Assembly (NCBI RefSeq): GCF_014650335.1
Contig: NZ_BMUT01000009.1
Location: 68,889-132,888 of the forward strand
From: Streptomyces hiroshimensis
Lineage (GTDB): Bacteria; Actinomycetota; Actinomycetes; Streptomycetales; Streptomycetaceae
Direction: 5' to 3'
Length of the DNA stretch: 64,000 nt
In this document: positions 19,023 through 26,519 of the stretch, piece by piece
Position numbering within the stretch: the stretch's first letter is position 1
How the letters are laid out: each line of letters begins with the position of its first letter
Position numbers and translations under genes: made by a program
The notes under the pieces: model-generated
Database searches by the model: none
Told to the model about the DNA's origin: nothing
The model's input: the letters and a program-made list of their open reading frames with translations, nothing else

Positions 19023-20147
19023 GTGGACACGATCCTCGGTCCTCTTTATTACGCAGTTTCCTGGATCATCGTCCAGTTCCACTCGCTGTACAGCCTCGTC
19101 TTCGACAAGGACAGCGGCTGGGCGTGGGGTCTGTCCATCGTCTCCCTGGTGGTCCTGATCCGCATCTGCCTGATCCCGCTCTTCGTGAAGCAGATCAAGG
19201 CCACGCGGAACATGCAGGCGCTCCAGCCGAAGATGAAGGCGATCCAGGAGCGCTACAAGAGCGACAAGCAGCGCCAGTCCGAAGAGATGATGAAGCTCTA
19301 CAAGGAGACGGGCACCAACCCTCTCTCGAGCTGCCTTCCGATCCTGGCCCAGTCGCCCTTCTTCATCTCGCTGTACCAGGTCCTGAACCACATCGCGCAG
19401 GGCAAGACGGTCGGCGTCATCAACCAGGAGCTGCTCGACAGCGCGCAGAAGGCGCACATCTTCGGCGCCCCGCTGTCGGTGAAGTTCCTGGACTCCGCCT
19501 CGAAGATCGAGTCCTTCGGCGCCACGGTGACCGACGTCCGCGTCGTCACCGTCCTCATGATCGTCCTGATGTCGCTGTCGCAGTTCTACACGCAGCGCCA
19601 GCTGATGACGAAGAACGTCGACCTCTCCGTGAAGACGCCGTTCATGCAGCAGCAGAAGATGCTGATGTACGTCTTCCCGATCATCTTCGCCGTCCTCGGC
19701 ATCAACTTCCCCGTCGGTGTCCTCGTCTACTGGCTGACCACCAACGTGTGGACCCTGGGTCAGCAGATGTTCGTCATCCGCCGTAACCCCACTCCGGGCA
19801 GCCTCGCCTTCAAGCAGCGCCAGGACCGCCTGCGCGCCAAGGGCAAGCTCAAGGAGGACCCGGTCGAGGTCGAGGCGAAGAAGGCCGTCGAGGCCGCCCG
19901 CGCCAACCGCCAGCAGCCCAAGCGCCAGACCAAGGCCAAGCGCCAGGTCGCCGCGCCGGGCACCACGGCCGCCACCTCCTCCGCCGAGCAGAAGCCCTCG
20001 CTGGAGAAGAAGCAGGACACGGACGCCGCGGACGCCAAGGAAGCCAAGGACACCAAGGGCGGTAAGCCCGGTCAGGCCGGCGGCGGATCCAAGTCCGGGC
20101 AGCGCAAGAGCGGCCCGCAGCGGCCCAAGCACCCCTCCAAGAAGTGA
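19023..20147 (+). CDS. yidC: Membrane protein insertase YidC/Oxa1
   Basis: The 374-residue insertase is of the Gram-positive/actinobacterial type without the large periplasmic domain. A transmembrane helix at the N-terminus is followed by the Val-Ser-Leu-Val-Val-Leu-Ile-Arg-Ile-Cys helix carrying the hydrophilic-groove arginine. The cytoplasmic hairpin is Lys-rich, and three further helices follow with a Phe-Pro-Val-Gly-Val-Leu-Val-Tyr-Trp motif near 230. The last 110 residues are a Lys/Ala/Gln-rich cytoplasmic tail. It lies in the operon between yidD and jag. Confidence 0.96.
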   Translation: MDTILGPLYYAVSWIIVQFHSLYSLVFDKDSGWAWGLSIVSLVVLIRICLIPLFVKQIKATRNMQALQPKMKAIQERYKSDKQRQSEEMMKLYKETGTNPLSSCLPILAQSPFFISLYQVLNHIAQGKTVGVINQELLDSAQKAHIFGAPLSVKFLDSASKIESFGATVTDVRVVTVLMIVLMSLSQFYTQRQLMTKNVDLSVKTPFMQQQKMLMYVFPIIFAVLGINFPVGVLVYWLTTNVWTLGQQMFVIRRNPTPGSLAFKQRQDRLRAKGKLKEDPVEVEAKKAVEAARANRQQPKRQTKAKRQVAAPGTTAATSSAEQKPSLEKKQDTDAADAKEAKDTKGGKPGQAGGGSKSGQRKSGPQRPKHPSKK

Positions 20148-20161
20148 TGAAGGAGTCCACC

Positions 20162-20683
20162 GTGACGGACACGCAGCGCCAGACCAGCGGTGTCGCCGCC
20201 GAGGGCACCGACACCCTGTCCCGCCTGGAGCAGGAGGGCGAGATCGCGGCCGACTACCTCGAGGGTCTGCTGGACATCGCCGACCTCGACGGCGACATCG
20301 ACATGGACGTCGAGGCCGACCGCGCCGCCGTGTCGATCATCAGCGACTCGACCAGCCGTGACCTGCAGAAGCTGGTCGGCCGCGACGGCGAGGTGCTGGA
20401 GGCGCTCCAGGAGCTCACCCGTCTGGCCGTGAACCGGGAGACCGGCGACCGCAGCCGCCTCATGCTGGACATCGCCGGCTTCCGCGCCCGCAAGCGCGAG
20501 GAGCTGGCGAAGGTCGGTGCCCAGGCGGCCGCCGAGGCCCGCAGCACCGGCAGCGCGGTCAAGCTGGACCCGATGACGCCCTTCGAGCGCAAGGTCGTCC
20601 ACGACGCCGTGGCCGCCGCGGGCCTGCGCAGCGAGTCCGAGGGCGAGGAGCCCCAGCGCTTCGTCGTCGTCCTCCCCGCCTGA
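20162..20683 (+). CDS. jag: RNA-binding protein Jag/KhpB (KH-R3H)
   Basis: The GTG at 20162 follows AAGGAG, better than the in-frame ATG six codons earlier, and gives 173 residues. A KH-like domain (about 45-115) contains Asp-Leu-Gln-Lys-Leu-Val-Gly-Arg-Asp-Gly-Glu-Val-Leu-Glu-Ala. An R3H domain lies near the end (Pro-Phe-Glu-Arg-Lys-Val-Val-His-Asp). The N-terminal Jag domain of Firmicutes is absent, which is normal for actinobacteria. KhpB proteins bind RNA and affect cell-wall growth in other bacteria. Confidence 0.93.
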   Translation: MTDTQRQTSGVAAEGTDTLSRLEQEGEIAADYLEGLLDIADLDGDIDMDVEADRAAVSIISDSTSRDLQKLVGRDGEVLEALQELTRLAVNRETGDRSRLMLDIAGFRARKREELAKVGAQAAAEARSTGSAVKLDPMTPFERKVVHDAVAAAGLRSESEGEEPQRFVVVLPA

Positions 20684-20744
20684 ACCGCCTGAACCGCCCG
20701 ATCGGTTCTCTCCCGGCTTCTCGATCCCACTTCTAGGTGTGTCC

Positions 20745-20770
20745 GGCCCCGTCTGCTCGCAGGCGGGGCC
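20745..20770 (+). terminator. Hairpin after jag
   Basis: A 12-bp stem (GGCCCCGTCTGC with GCAGGCGGGGCC, one G-U) has a two-base nominal loop and ends at GATCCTTGTC. It lies 62 bp after the jag stop and separates the yidC operon from rsmG. Confidence 0.7.
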
Positions 20771-20848
20771 GATCCTTGTCAGCCTGATATTCAGACTCTG
20801 ATTTCTCAGTGATTCTCAGAGAGACGTCGTACGGAAGGACGGTTTCCC

Positions 20849-21559
20849 GTGGATGAGGCAGCGGAGCTCCCCCCGGCGCCCCCGGAGGCCCGGGAGGTTT
20901 TCGGTGACCGCCTGCCGGAGGCCGTTCGGTACGCCGAGGTGCTCGCGGATGCCGGCGTGCGGCGTGGCCTCATCGGTCCCCGAGAGGTTCCGCGGCTGTG
21001 GGAGCGGCATCTGCTGAACTGCGCGGTGCTCGCCGAGGCCGTCCCGGACGGCGTCTCCGTGTGCGACGTGGGCTCGGGCGCCGGCCTGCCGGGCATTCCG
21101 CTGGCCCTGGTCCGTCCGGACCTCCAGATCACGCTGCTGGAGCCGCTGCTGCGCCGTACGACCTTCCTCCAGGAGGTCGTGGAGCTGCTGGGCCTGGACC
21201 ACGTCACCGTCGTCCGCGGCCGCGCCGAGGAGATGCTCGGCAAGGTGCAGCCGGTGCACGTCGTCACCGCCCGGGCGGTGGCCCCGCTGGACCGGCTGGC
21301 GGGCTGGGGCGTGCCCCTGCTGCGGCCGTACGGCGAGATGCTCGCCCTCAAGGGCGACACCGCCGAGGAGGAGCTCAAGGGCGCCCGTGCGGCGCTCAGC
21401 AAGCTCGGCGTCGTCCGTACCTCGGTGCTCCAGGTCGGCCAGGGCGTGGTGGACCCGCCGTCCACCGTGGTCCGGGTCGAGGTGGGGGAGAGCCCGGGCG
21501 GCGTGCGCTTCGCCGCGAAGCGGGCCAAGGCGGCGGGACGCTCGCGCCGCCGGCGCTGA
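20849..21559 (+). CDS. rsmG: 16S rRNA (guanine-527-N7)-methyltransferase RsmG
   Basis: RsmG (GidB) methylates G527 of 16S rRNA using SAM; loss gives low-level streptomycin resistance in several bacteria. The 236-residue protein starts at GTG 20849. The SAM-binding motif Cys-Asp-Val-Gly-Ser-Gly-Ala-Gly-Leu-Pro-Gly is near 70-80. The Arg-Ala-Val-Ala-Pro-Leu and Leu-Lys-Gly-Asp-Thr-Ala-Glu-Glu-Glu motifs are present. A basic Arg/Lys tail ends the protein. It lies directly upstream of parA, as in most Gram-positives. Confidence 0.95.
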   Translation: MDEAAELPPAPPEAREVFGDRLPEAVRYAEVLADAGVRRGLIGPREVPRLWERHLLNCAVLAEAVPDGVSVCDVGSGAGLPGIPLALVRPDLQITLLEPLLRRTTFLQEVVELLGLDHVTVVRGRAEEMLGKVQPVHVVTARAVAPLDRLAGWGVPLLRPYGEMLALKGDTAEEELKGARAALSKLGVVRTSVLQVGQGVVDPPSTVVRVEVGESPGGVRFAAKRAKAAGRSRRRR

Positions 21560-21605
21560 GATCACCCCTGGGGAGCAGGGAAATGCTCCATACAACCTGC
21601 CAAAA

Positions 21606-21639
21606 CTACCCATAGCGGAGTGTCGCCGCTATGGGGTAG
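21606..21639. other. Inverted repeat between rsmG and parA
   Basis: CTACCCATAGCGG pairs with CCGCTATGGGGTAG (one extra G) around a seven-base loop. No T run follows, so it may be a weak terminator or an RNA structure. It ends 17 bp before a parS site. Confidence 0.5.
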
Positions 21640-21656
21640 AGCGCGCGCTGCATCGT

Positions 21657-21670
21657 GTTTCACGTGAAAC
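21657..21670. promoter_or_regulatory. parS site
   Basis: Exact GTTTCACGTGAAAC, the ParB-binding centromere sequence, in the rsmG-parA gap. Confidence 0.95.
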
Positions 21671-21981
21671 GACGCTCCTTGTTGCAGGGAATCATCGGCC
21701 GGGGCCGCGCTGCTGTGCCGCGTGGTCAGCGGACGGCGGAACATGCCGGTGTATCCACAGGAACCGTGGATTCATCCACAGGAGAACGGGCCTCGCTGGT
21801 TCACAGACCCGAAAGCATGGCAGGCTCTGTCCATTGCGAGCCTGATGTCGAGGAGAGTGAATCCTTGCGGTCCGACGCCAATATCGCGGGGCCGATGGCC
21901 GACCCGGTCCCCGGTCCCCGCCCTGCCGAGTCCGTGCCGGGGGGCGACCCTGCCGGTCCCTTGGCAGATGACCCGACCGTT

Positions 21982-22044
21982 GTTTCACGTGCTGCAGATT
22001 TTCGGGGGACAACCCCCGAACCCCCGGCCGGGCACGGGGGCGCT
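21982..22044 (+). repeat. 63-bp parS-associated repeat, copy 1 (in parA linker)
   Basis: The unit begins with the parS-like site GTTTCACGTGCTGC, holds the hairpin TCGGGGGACAACCCCCGA and a following ACCCCCGGCCG, and ends exactly where an intact parS (22045) begins. In the parA frame it encodes Val-Ser-Arg-Ala-Ala-x-Phe-Arg-Gly-Thr-Thr-Pro-Glu-Pro-Pro-Ala. Two further copies are at 27159-27284. Confidence 0.85.
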
Positions 22045-22058
22045 GTTTCACGTGAAAC
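22045..22058. promoter_or_regulatory. parS site inside parA
   Basis: Exact GTTTCACGTGAAAC, encoding Val-Ser-Arg-Glu-Thr in the ParA linker. Confidence 0.95.
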
Positions 22059-22914
22059 AGAAACGCCGCCGCCCCCGATGCCCAGGCCGGACCAGACCCG
22101 GGTGATGGTGGTCGCCAACCAGAAGGGCGGCGTGGGCAAGACCACGACGACCGTGAACCTGGCGGCCTCGCTGGCACTCCATGGCAACCGCGTGCTGGTC
22201 CTCGACGGCTCTGGGCATCGACCACCACGCCGAGGTGCCGTCGATCTACGACGTCCTGGTGGACAGCAAGAAGCTCGCCGATGTGGTGCAGCCGGTCGTC
22301 GATGTGGAGGGGCTCTTCTGCGCGCCCGCCACGATCGACCTGGCGGGTGCCGAGATCGAGCTCGTCTCGCTCGTCGCCCGGGAGAGCCGGCTGGACCGCG
22401 CGATCAAGGCCTATGAGCAGCCGCTCGACTACATCCTGATCGACTGCCCGCCCTCGCTCGGCCTGCTGACGGTCAACGCCCTGGTCGCGGGTGCGGAAGT
22501 GCTGATCCCCATCCAGTGCGAGTACTACGCCCTGGAGGGCCTCGGCCAGCTCCTGCGCAATGTCGAGCTGGTGCGTGGGCACCTCAACCCCCAGCTCCAT
22601 GTCTCGACCATCCTGCTGACGATGTACGACGGGCGGACCCGGCTGGCCTCCCAGGTGGCCGATGAAGTGCGCACCCACTTCGGCCACGAGGTGCTGCGGA
22701 CCAGCATTCCCCGCTCCGTCCGGATCTCCGAGGCCCCGAGCTATGGGCAGACGGTTCTGACGTACGACCCGGGCTCCAGTGGAGCGCTCTCCTATCTGGA
22801 GGCAGCCCGGGAGATCGCGCTGCGGGGGGTCGGCGTACGTTACGACGGCAGTAGGGCTCACCTGGTGGGCCGCCAGCAACAGCAAGACCAGCACAGCATG
22901 TCGGAGGGGCTGCA

Positions 22915-24021
22915 GTGAGCGATCGACGTAGAGGACTGGGCCGTGGGCTCGGTGCCCTGATTCCAGCGGCGCCGAAGGCATCGGAGAGCGCCGGCCCCGC
23001 CGTGGGGTCCGACGCCACGTCCCCCACCGCGGTACCGGTACTCACGCCGGAGCGGGGGGTGGCAGCGGCCAAGGTGACCACGCTGCCGGTGAAGGACTTC
23101 ACCGTTTCACGTGAAACGGATGCGGAGGCGCTCCGGGCCCAGGCGGAGGCCGAGGCGTCGGTGCAGACGGTGGCCGGGGCGTACTTCGCCGAGCTGCCGT
23201 TGGATGCCATCACGCCCAACCCGAAGCAGCCGCGGGCGTACTTCGACCCGGACGCGCTCGACGAGCTGATCCACTCCATCCGTGAGGTGGGCCTGCTCCA
23301 GCCCGTCGTCGTCCGGCGTCTGGGCCCCGAGCGCTATGAGCTCATCATGGGCGAGCGGCGCTGGCGGGCCTGCCGGGAGGCAGGGCTGGAACGGATCCCC
23401 GCCATCGTCCGGGCGACCGAAGACGACAAGCTGCTGCTCGACGCACTGCTGGAGAATCTCCACCGTGCTCAGCTGAACCCCCTTGAGGAGGCCGCTGCCT
23501 ACGACCAGCTCCTCAAGGACTTCAACTGCACGCACGACGAGCTGGCCGGCCGGATCGGGCGCTCGCGCTCGATGGTGACCAACACGCTGCGGCTGCTGAA
23601 GCTGGCGCCGGAGGTGCAGAAAAAGGTCGCTTCCGGTGTGCTGATGGCCGGTCACGCCCGGGCTCTGGTCGGGGTGACCGACTCCGAGGAGCAGGAGACG
23701 CTCGCCAAGCGGATCGTGGCCGAGGGGCTGTCGGTGCGCAACGTCGAAGAGATCGTGAAGACGATGGACCCGGGGAAGCGCAGCTCCTCCAAGTCCAAGG
23801 GGCCCCGGGCCGGCGCCCGGGTCTCCCCGGCGCTGACCGATCTGGCCACCCGGCTGTCGGACCGCTTCGAGACCCGGGTGAAGGTCGACCTCGGGCAGAA
23901 GAAGGGCAAGATCGTCGTCGAGTTCGCCTCGATGGAGGACCTGGAGCGCATCCTGGGCACGCTCGCCCCGGGTGAGGGCCGGGTGCTGGAGCAGAAACTC
24001 TCCCACGAGGACGAGGACTGA
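22915..24021 (+). CDS. parB: Chromosome-partitioning protein ParB
   Basis: ParB is a CTP-dependent DNA clamp that loads at parS and spreads. The 368-residue protein starts at GTG 22915 (GGAGGGG ribosome-binding site), overlapping the parA stop. The N-terminus carries the ParA-stimulating Arg-Gly-Leu-Gly-Arg-Gly-Leu-Gly-Ala-Leu-Ile. The nucleotide-binding domain has Gly-Glu-Arg-Arg-Trp-Arg-Ala near 145. The helix-turn-helix has Gly-Arg-Ser-Arg-Ser-Met-Val-Thr-Asn. The C-terminal dimerisation part ends in acidic residues. It is intact although parA is frameshifted. A parS lies inside its own coding sequence (23104). Confidence 0.97.
   Translation: MSDRRRGLGRGLGALIPAAPKASESAGPAVGSDATSPTAVPVLTPERGVAAAKVTTLPVKDFTVSRETDAEALRAQAEAEASVQTVAGAYFAELPLDAITPNPKQPRAYFDPDALDELIHSIREVGLLQPVVVRRLGPERYELIMGERRWRACREAGLERIPAIVRATEDDKLLLDALLENLHRAQLNPLEEAAAYDQLLKDFNCTHDELAGRIGRSRSMVTNTLRLLKLAPEVQKKVASGVLMAGHARALVGVTDSEEQETLAKRIVAEGLSVRNVEEIVKTMDPGKRSSSKSKGPRAGARVSPALTDLATRLSDRFETRVKVDLGQKKGKIVVEFASMEDLERILGTLAPGEGRVLEQKLSHEDED
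23104..23117. promoter_or_regulatory. parS site inside parB
   Basis: Exact GTTTCACGTGAAAC, encoding Val-Ser-Arg-Glu-Thr near residue 65 of ParB. Confidence 0.95.
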
Positions 24022-24057
24022 CAGCACGGTCCGACGTCAGGGCCGAGCAGTACACCG

Positions 24058-24093
24058 GGGCGGGTTGTGTTTCACGTGGAACACAACCCGCCC
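24058..24093 (+). terminator. parB terminator with a parS-like site in its stem-loop
   Basis: GGGCGGGTTGTGTT pairs with AACACAACCCGCCC around a central TCACGTGG, followed by TTTGCCTT. The middle (24069-24082) is GTTTCACGTGGAAC, one base from consensus parS. It starts 36 bp after the parB stop. Confidence 0.8.
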
Positions 24094-24189
24094 TTTGCCT
24101 TGTCCTGCTGTTCGCTCAATCCGCGCACGGATACGATGCGTTGGGGTATGGCGCAACCACGTTGACACAGTTCGCGGAGGGGCGGGGCC

Positions 24190-24447
24190 ATGCGATGGGT
24201 GAGCCGGACCGGACTGATGGCAACAGGCTTCGGCCTGGGAGCAGTCGGCGGATTCGTCGGCAGCCTCCTCCAGGAGCGGAGTGCGCTGAGCGCCGCCCGG
24301 AGTAAGGCACGCGACGGAAGTGAGGAAATGGCTCCATGGGGCGTCGGCTCGTACCGCTCACGCTGGACAATCTCCCGGACCTCCCCCAGCGCTGTCGCTC
24401 CTGCGTCTTCTGGGAACTCGACCCGGTCAGCGGTGAGGCCGCGCTGA
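24190..24447 (+). CDS. Possible small membrane protein overlapping the acetyltransferase gene
   Basis: An ATG at 24190 follows GGAGGGGCGGGG and opens an 85-residue frame. Residues 8-28 form a Gly/Ala/Leu/Phe-rich hydrophobic helix, then Gln-Glu-Arg and a charged stretch. The last 112 bp overlap the acetyltransferase gene in another frame, where the sequence becomes Ser/Arg/Pro-rich and looks like a shadow. The upstream part may be real, but overlap on this scale makes the call uncertain. I recognise no family. Confidence 0.35.
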   Translation: MRWVSRTGLMATGFGLGAVGGFVGSLLQERSALSAARSKARDGSEEMAPWGVGSYRSRWTISRTSPSAVAPASSGNSTRSAVRPR

Positions 24448-24953
24448 AAGCCGGCCGGCCCGAACTGGAGAAGGAGGCCTGGATCTCGGGAGTCCTCCTG
24501 GAGTGGGGATCCTGTGGCCGGGTGGCCTACGTCGACGAGGTCCCGGTGGGTTTTGTGCTCTACGCACCGCCCGCCTATGTCCCCCGGTCCGCCGCCTTCT
24601 CCACCAGTCCTGTCGCCGCGGACGCGGTCCAGCTGATGACGGCATGGCTGACGCCCGGCTTCCAGGGCCAGGGGCTGGGCCGGATGATGGTGCAGACCGC
24701 CGCCAAGGACGTCCTGCGGCGGGGCTTCAAGGCCATCGAGGCCTTCGCCGATGCGCGCTGGAAGGAACCGGCCTGTGTGCTGCCGGCCGATCACCTCCTG
24801 GCCGTCGGCTTCAAAACGGTGCGGCCGCACCCCCGCTATCCGCGGCTGCGGCTGGAGCTGAGGACGGCGCTCTCCTGGAAGGAGGACGTCGAGCTGGCGC
24901 TGGACCGCCTGCTGGGTGCGGTGCAGAAGGAGCCGGCGCTGCGGCCCCTGTAG
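24336..24953 (+). CDS. GNAT-family N-acetyltransferase
   Basis: The 205-residue cytoplasmic protein has a GNAT fold. An N-terminal Cys-Arg-Ser-Cys-Val-Phe-Trp-Glu motif (about 20-27) is followed by strand Val-Gly-Phe-Val-Leu-Tyr-Ala. The acetyl-CoA loop is Thr-Pro-Gly-Phe-Gln-Gly-Gln-Gly-Leu-Gly-Arg near 106-116. A C-terminal Leu-Pro-Ala-Asp-His-Leu-Leu-Ala-Val-Gly-Phe segment is typical of the family. A GAGG ribosome-binding site precedes the ATG. Such a GNAT gene next to parB is usual in Streptomyces. The substrate is unknown. Confidence 0.85.
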   Translation: MGRRLVPLTLDNLPDLPQRCRSCVFWELDPVSGEAALKAGRPELEKEAWISGVLLEWGSCGRVAYVDEVPVGFVLYAPPAYVPRSAAFSTSPVAADAVQLMTAWLTPGFQGQGLGRMMVQTAAKDVLRRGFKAIEAFADARWKEPACVLPADHLLAVGFKTVRPHPRYPRLRLELRTALSWKEDVELALDRLLGAVQKEPALRPL

Positions 24954-24974
24954 CCGTCGCCTGTCCGTGAAACG

Positions 24975-25018
24975 CCGGGCGGCCGGTGCGTTTCACGTGA
25001 AACACACCGGCCGCCCGG
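24975..25018. terminator. Bidirectional hairpin with a parS site in its loop
   Basis: CCGGGCGGCCGGTG pairs exactly with CACCGGCCGCCCGG. The loop carries the intact parS at 24990-25003, itself palindromic. It lies between the convergent acetyltransferase and trxA genes. Confidence 0.75.
24990..25003. promoter_or_regulatory. parS site
   Basis: Exact GTTTCACGTGAAAC in the acetyltransferase-trxA convergent gap. Confidence 0.95.
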
Positions 25019-25059
25019 AGAGTGCTGCTGACGCGCGGATGAATGCGCGCGGGTGACGC

Positions 25060-25386
25060 TTACGCGTGGATGAAGCTGCTCAGCTCGCGCTCCAGCGCGG
25101 CCTTCGGCTTGGCGCCGACGATCGTCTGGACGACCTCGCCACCCTTGTAGACGTTCAGGGTGGGGATCGACATCACGCCGTACTTCGCAGCGGTGTCGGG
25201 GTTCTGGTCGATGTTGAGCTTGACGATCTCGATCTTGTCGCCGTACTCGGCCGCGATCGCCTCCAGGGAGGGGGCGATCTGACGGCACGGACCGCACCAG
25301 TCGGCCCAGAAGTCCACCAGCACGGGCTTGTCGCTCTTGAGGACGTCCTCGGCGAAGGTCTTGTCGGTCACAGCCTTGAGAGCCAC
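25060..25386 (-). CDS. trxA: Thioredoxin
   Basis: The 108-residue disulfide reductase has active site Trp30-Cys31-Gly-Pro-Cys34 and the cis-proline motif Ser-Ile-Pro-Thr near 74. It is reduced by TrxB, whose gene lies 53 bp upstream in the same operon. A SigR-type promoter before trxB should drive both. The ATG is followed by Ala-Leu-Lys-Ala-Val-Thr-Asp, typical of the family. No anomalies. Confidence 0.97.
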   Translation of the reverse strand: MALKAVTDKTFAEDVLKSDKPVLVDFWADWCGPCRQIAPSLEAIAAEYGDKIEIVKLNIDQNPDTAAKYGVMSIPTLNVYKGGEVVQTIVGAKPKAALERELSSFIHA

Positions 25387-25439
25387 GGAGGTCTCCTTAT
25401 TTCTTCTGCGTGGGGGCGGGGAGGGGGGAAGGGGGTGCG

Positions 25440-26408
25440 TCAGGCGGTCTTCTCGGGCTCGCGGACGTGCTCGCTGTCCGAGAGCGAGGCGAGGAAGCGC
25501 TCGGCGTCCAGGGCCGCGGAGCAGCCCGTACCGGCGGCGGTGATCGCCTGGCGGTAGGTGTGGTCCACGACGTCACCGGCGGCGAACACGCCGGTCAGGT
25601 TGGTGCGGGTGGAGGGGGCGTCCACCTTGAGGTAGCCCTCGTCGTCCAGCTCCAGCTGACCCTTGAAGAGCTCGGTGCGCGGGTCGTGGCCGATCGCGAT
25701 GAACAGGCCGGTGACCGGGAGCTCGGAGGTCTCGCCGGACTTGAGGTTGCGCAGGGTCAGACCGGAGAGCTTGTTCTCGCCGTGGATCTCGGCGACCTCG
25801 CTGTCCCACACGAAGGAGATCTTCGGGTCGGCGAAGGCGCGCTCCTGCATGGCCTTGCTGGCCCGCAGGGTGTCACGGCGGTGGACGACGGTGACGGACT
25901 TGGCGAACCGCGAGAGGAAGGTGGCCTCCTCCATCGCGGTGTCGCCGCCACCGATGACGGCGATGTCCTGGTCCTTGAAGAAGAAGCCGTCGCAGGTGGC
26001 GCACCAGGAGACGCCGCGGCCCGAGAGCTCGTCCTCGCGGGGGAGGCCCAGCTTGCGGTGCTGCGAGCCGGTCGTGACGATCACGGCCTTGGCGCGGTGG
26101 ACGGTGCCCGCGGAGTCCGTGACGGTCTTGATCTCTTCGCTCAGGTCGACCGCGATGATGTCGTCCGGGATCAGCTCGGCACCGAAGCGCTCGGCCTGCG
26201 CCCGCATGTTGTCCATGAGGTCCGGGCCCATGATGCCCTCACGGAAGCCGGGGAAGTTCTCGACATCGGTGGTGTTCATCAGGGCACCACCGGCGGTCAC
26301 GGCACCCTCGAAGACCAGCGGCTTCAGCGAGGCGCGGGCGGTGTAGAGCGCGGCCGTGTAGCCCGCGGGCCCGGAGCCGATGATGATCACGTTGCGGACG
26401 TCGCTCAC
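25440..26408 (-). CDS. trxB: Thioredoxin reductase (NADPH)
   Basis: The 322-residue flavoprotein transfers electrons from NADPH to thioredoxin. The FAD motif is Gly-Ser-Gly-Pro-Ala-Gly (11-16). The redox pair is Cys136-Ala-Thr-Cys139. The NADPH motif is Gly-Gly-Gly-Asp-Thr-Ala near 158, and the C-terminal FAD motif Ala-Gly-Asp-Val is present. It precedes trxA. The SigR-like promoter at 26466-26491 suggests induction by thiol oxidation. Confidence 0.97.
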   Translation of the reverse strand: MSDVRNVIIIGSGPAGYTAALYTARASLKPLVFEGAVTAGGALMNTTDVENFPGFREGIMGPDLMDNMRAQAERFGAELIPDDIIAVDLSEEIKTVTDSAGTVHRAKAVIVTTGSQHRKLGLPREDELSGRGVSWCATCDGFFFKDQDIAVIGGGDTAMEEATFLSRFAKSVTVVHRRDTLRASKAMQERAFADPKISFVWDSEVAEIHGENKLSGLTLRNLKSGETSELPVTGLFIAIGHDPRTELFKGQLELDDEGYLKVDAPSTRTNLTGVFAAGDVVDHTYRQAITAAGTGCSAALDAERFLASLSDSEHVREPEKTA

Positions 26409-26465
26409 GGGAGTCTTCCTTGTCTGCCGACTGCTGTCTCGGTCCTTGAGGGGTTCACCCCACCC

Positions 26466-26491
26466 AACGGATCCTACGGGGCAGGCATTCC
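26466..26491 (-). promoter_or_regulatory. SigR-type promoter of trxB-trxA
   Basis: On the minus strand GGAAT (26487-26491) and GTT (26466-26468) are separated by exactly 18 bp, about 58 bp upstream of the trxB start. GGAAT-N18-GTT is the published consensus of the thiol-stress sigma factor SigR in S. coelicolor, whose trxBA operon is a SigR target. Confidence 0.85.
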
Positions 26492-26519
26492 CGCGGATGC
26501 CTGCTGCGGCCGGGAGAGC

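Larger units (their letters stand above)
21817..22918 (+). pseudogene. parA: Chromosome-partitioning ATPase ParA, frameshifted
   Basis: ParA is the ATPase that positions ParB-parS complexes. The first part (ATG 21817, Ala-Gly-Ser-Val-His-Cys-Glu) contains the deviant Walker A Lys-Gly-Gly-Val-Gly-Lys-Thr-Thr-Thr and runs to Val-Leu-Val-Leu-Asp. At 22201-22207 the frame shifts: the usual Leu-Asp-Pro-Gln-Gly-Asn-Ala-Ser motif is missing, and the rest (Ala-Leu-Gly-Ile-Asp-His-His onward) continues in the next frame to 22918 and is otherwise intact. The gap fits loss of 20 or 26 bp between CTCGAC repeats. As read, no full ParA is made. A sequencing or assembly error is possible. parB overlaps the end (GTGA). 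Two parS-type sites and a 63-bp repeat lie in the N-terminal linker. Confidence 0.85.
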
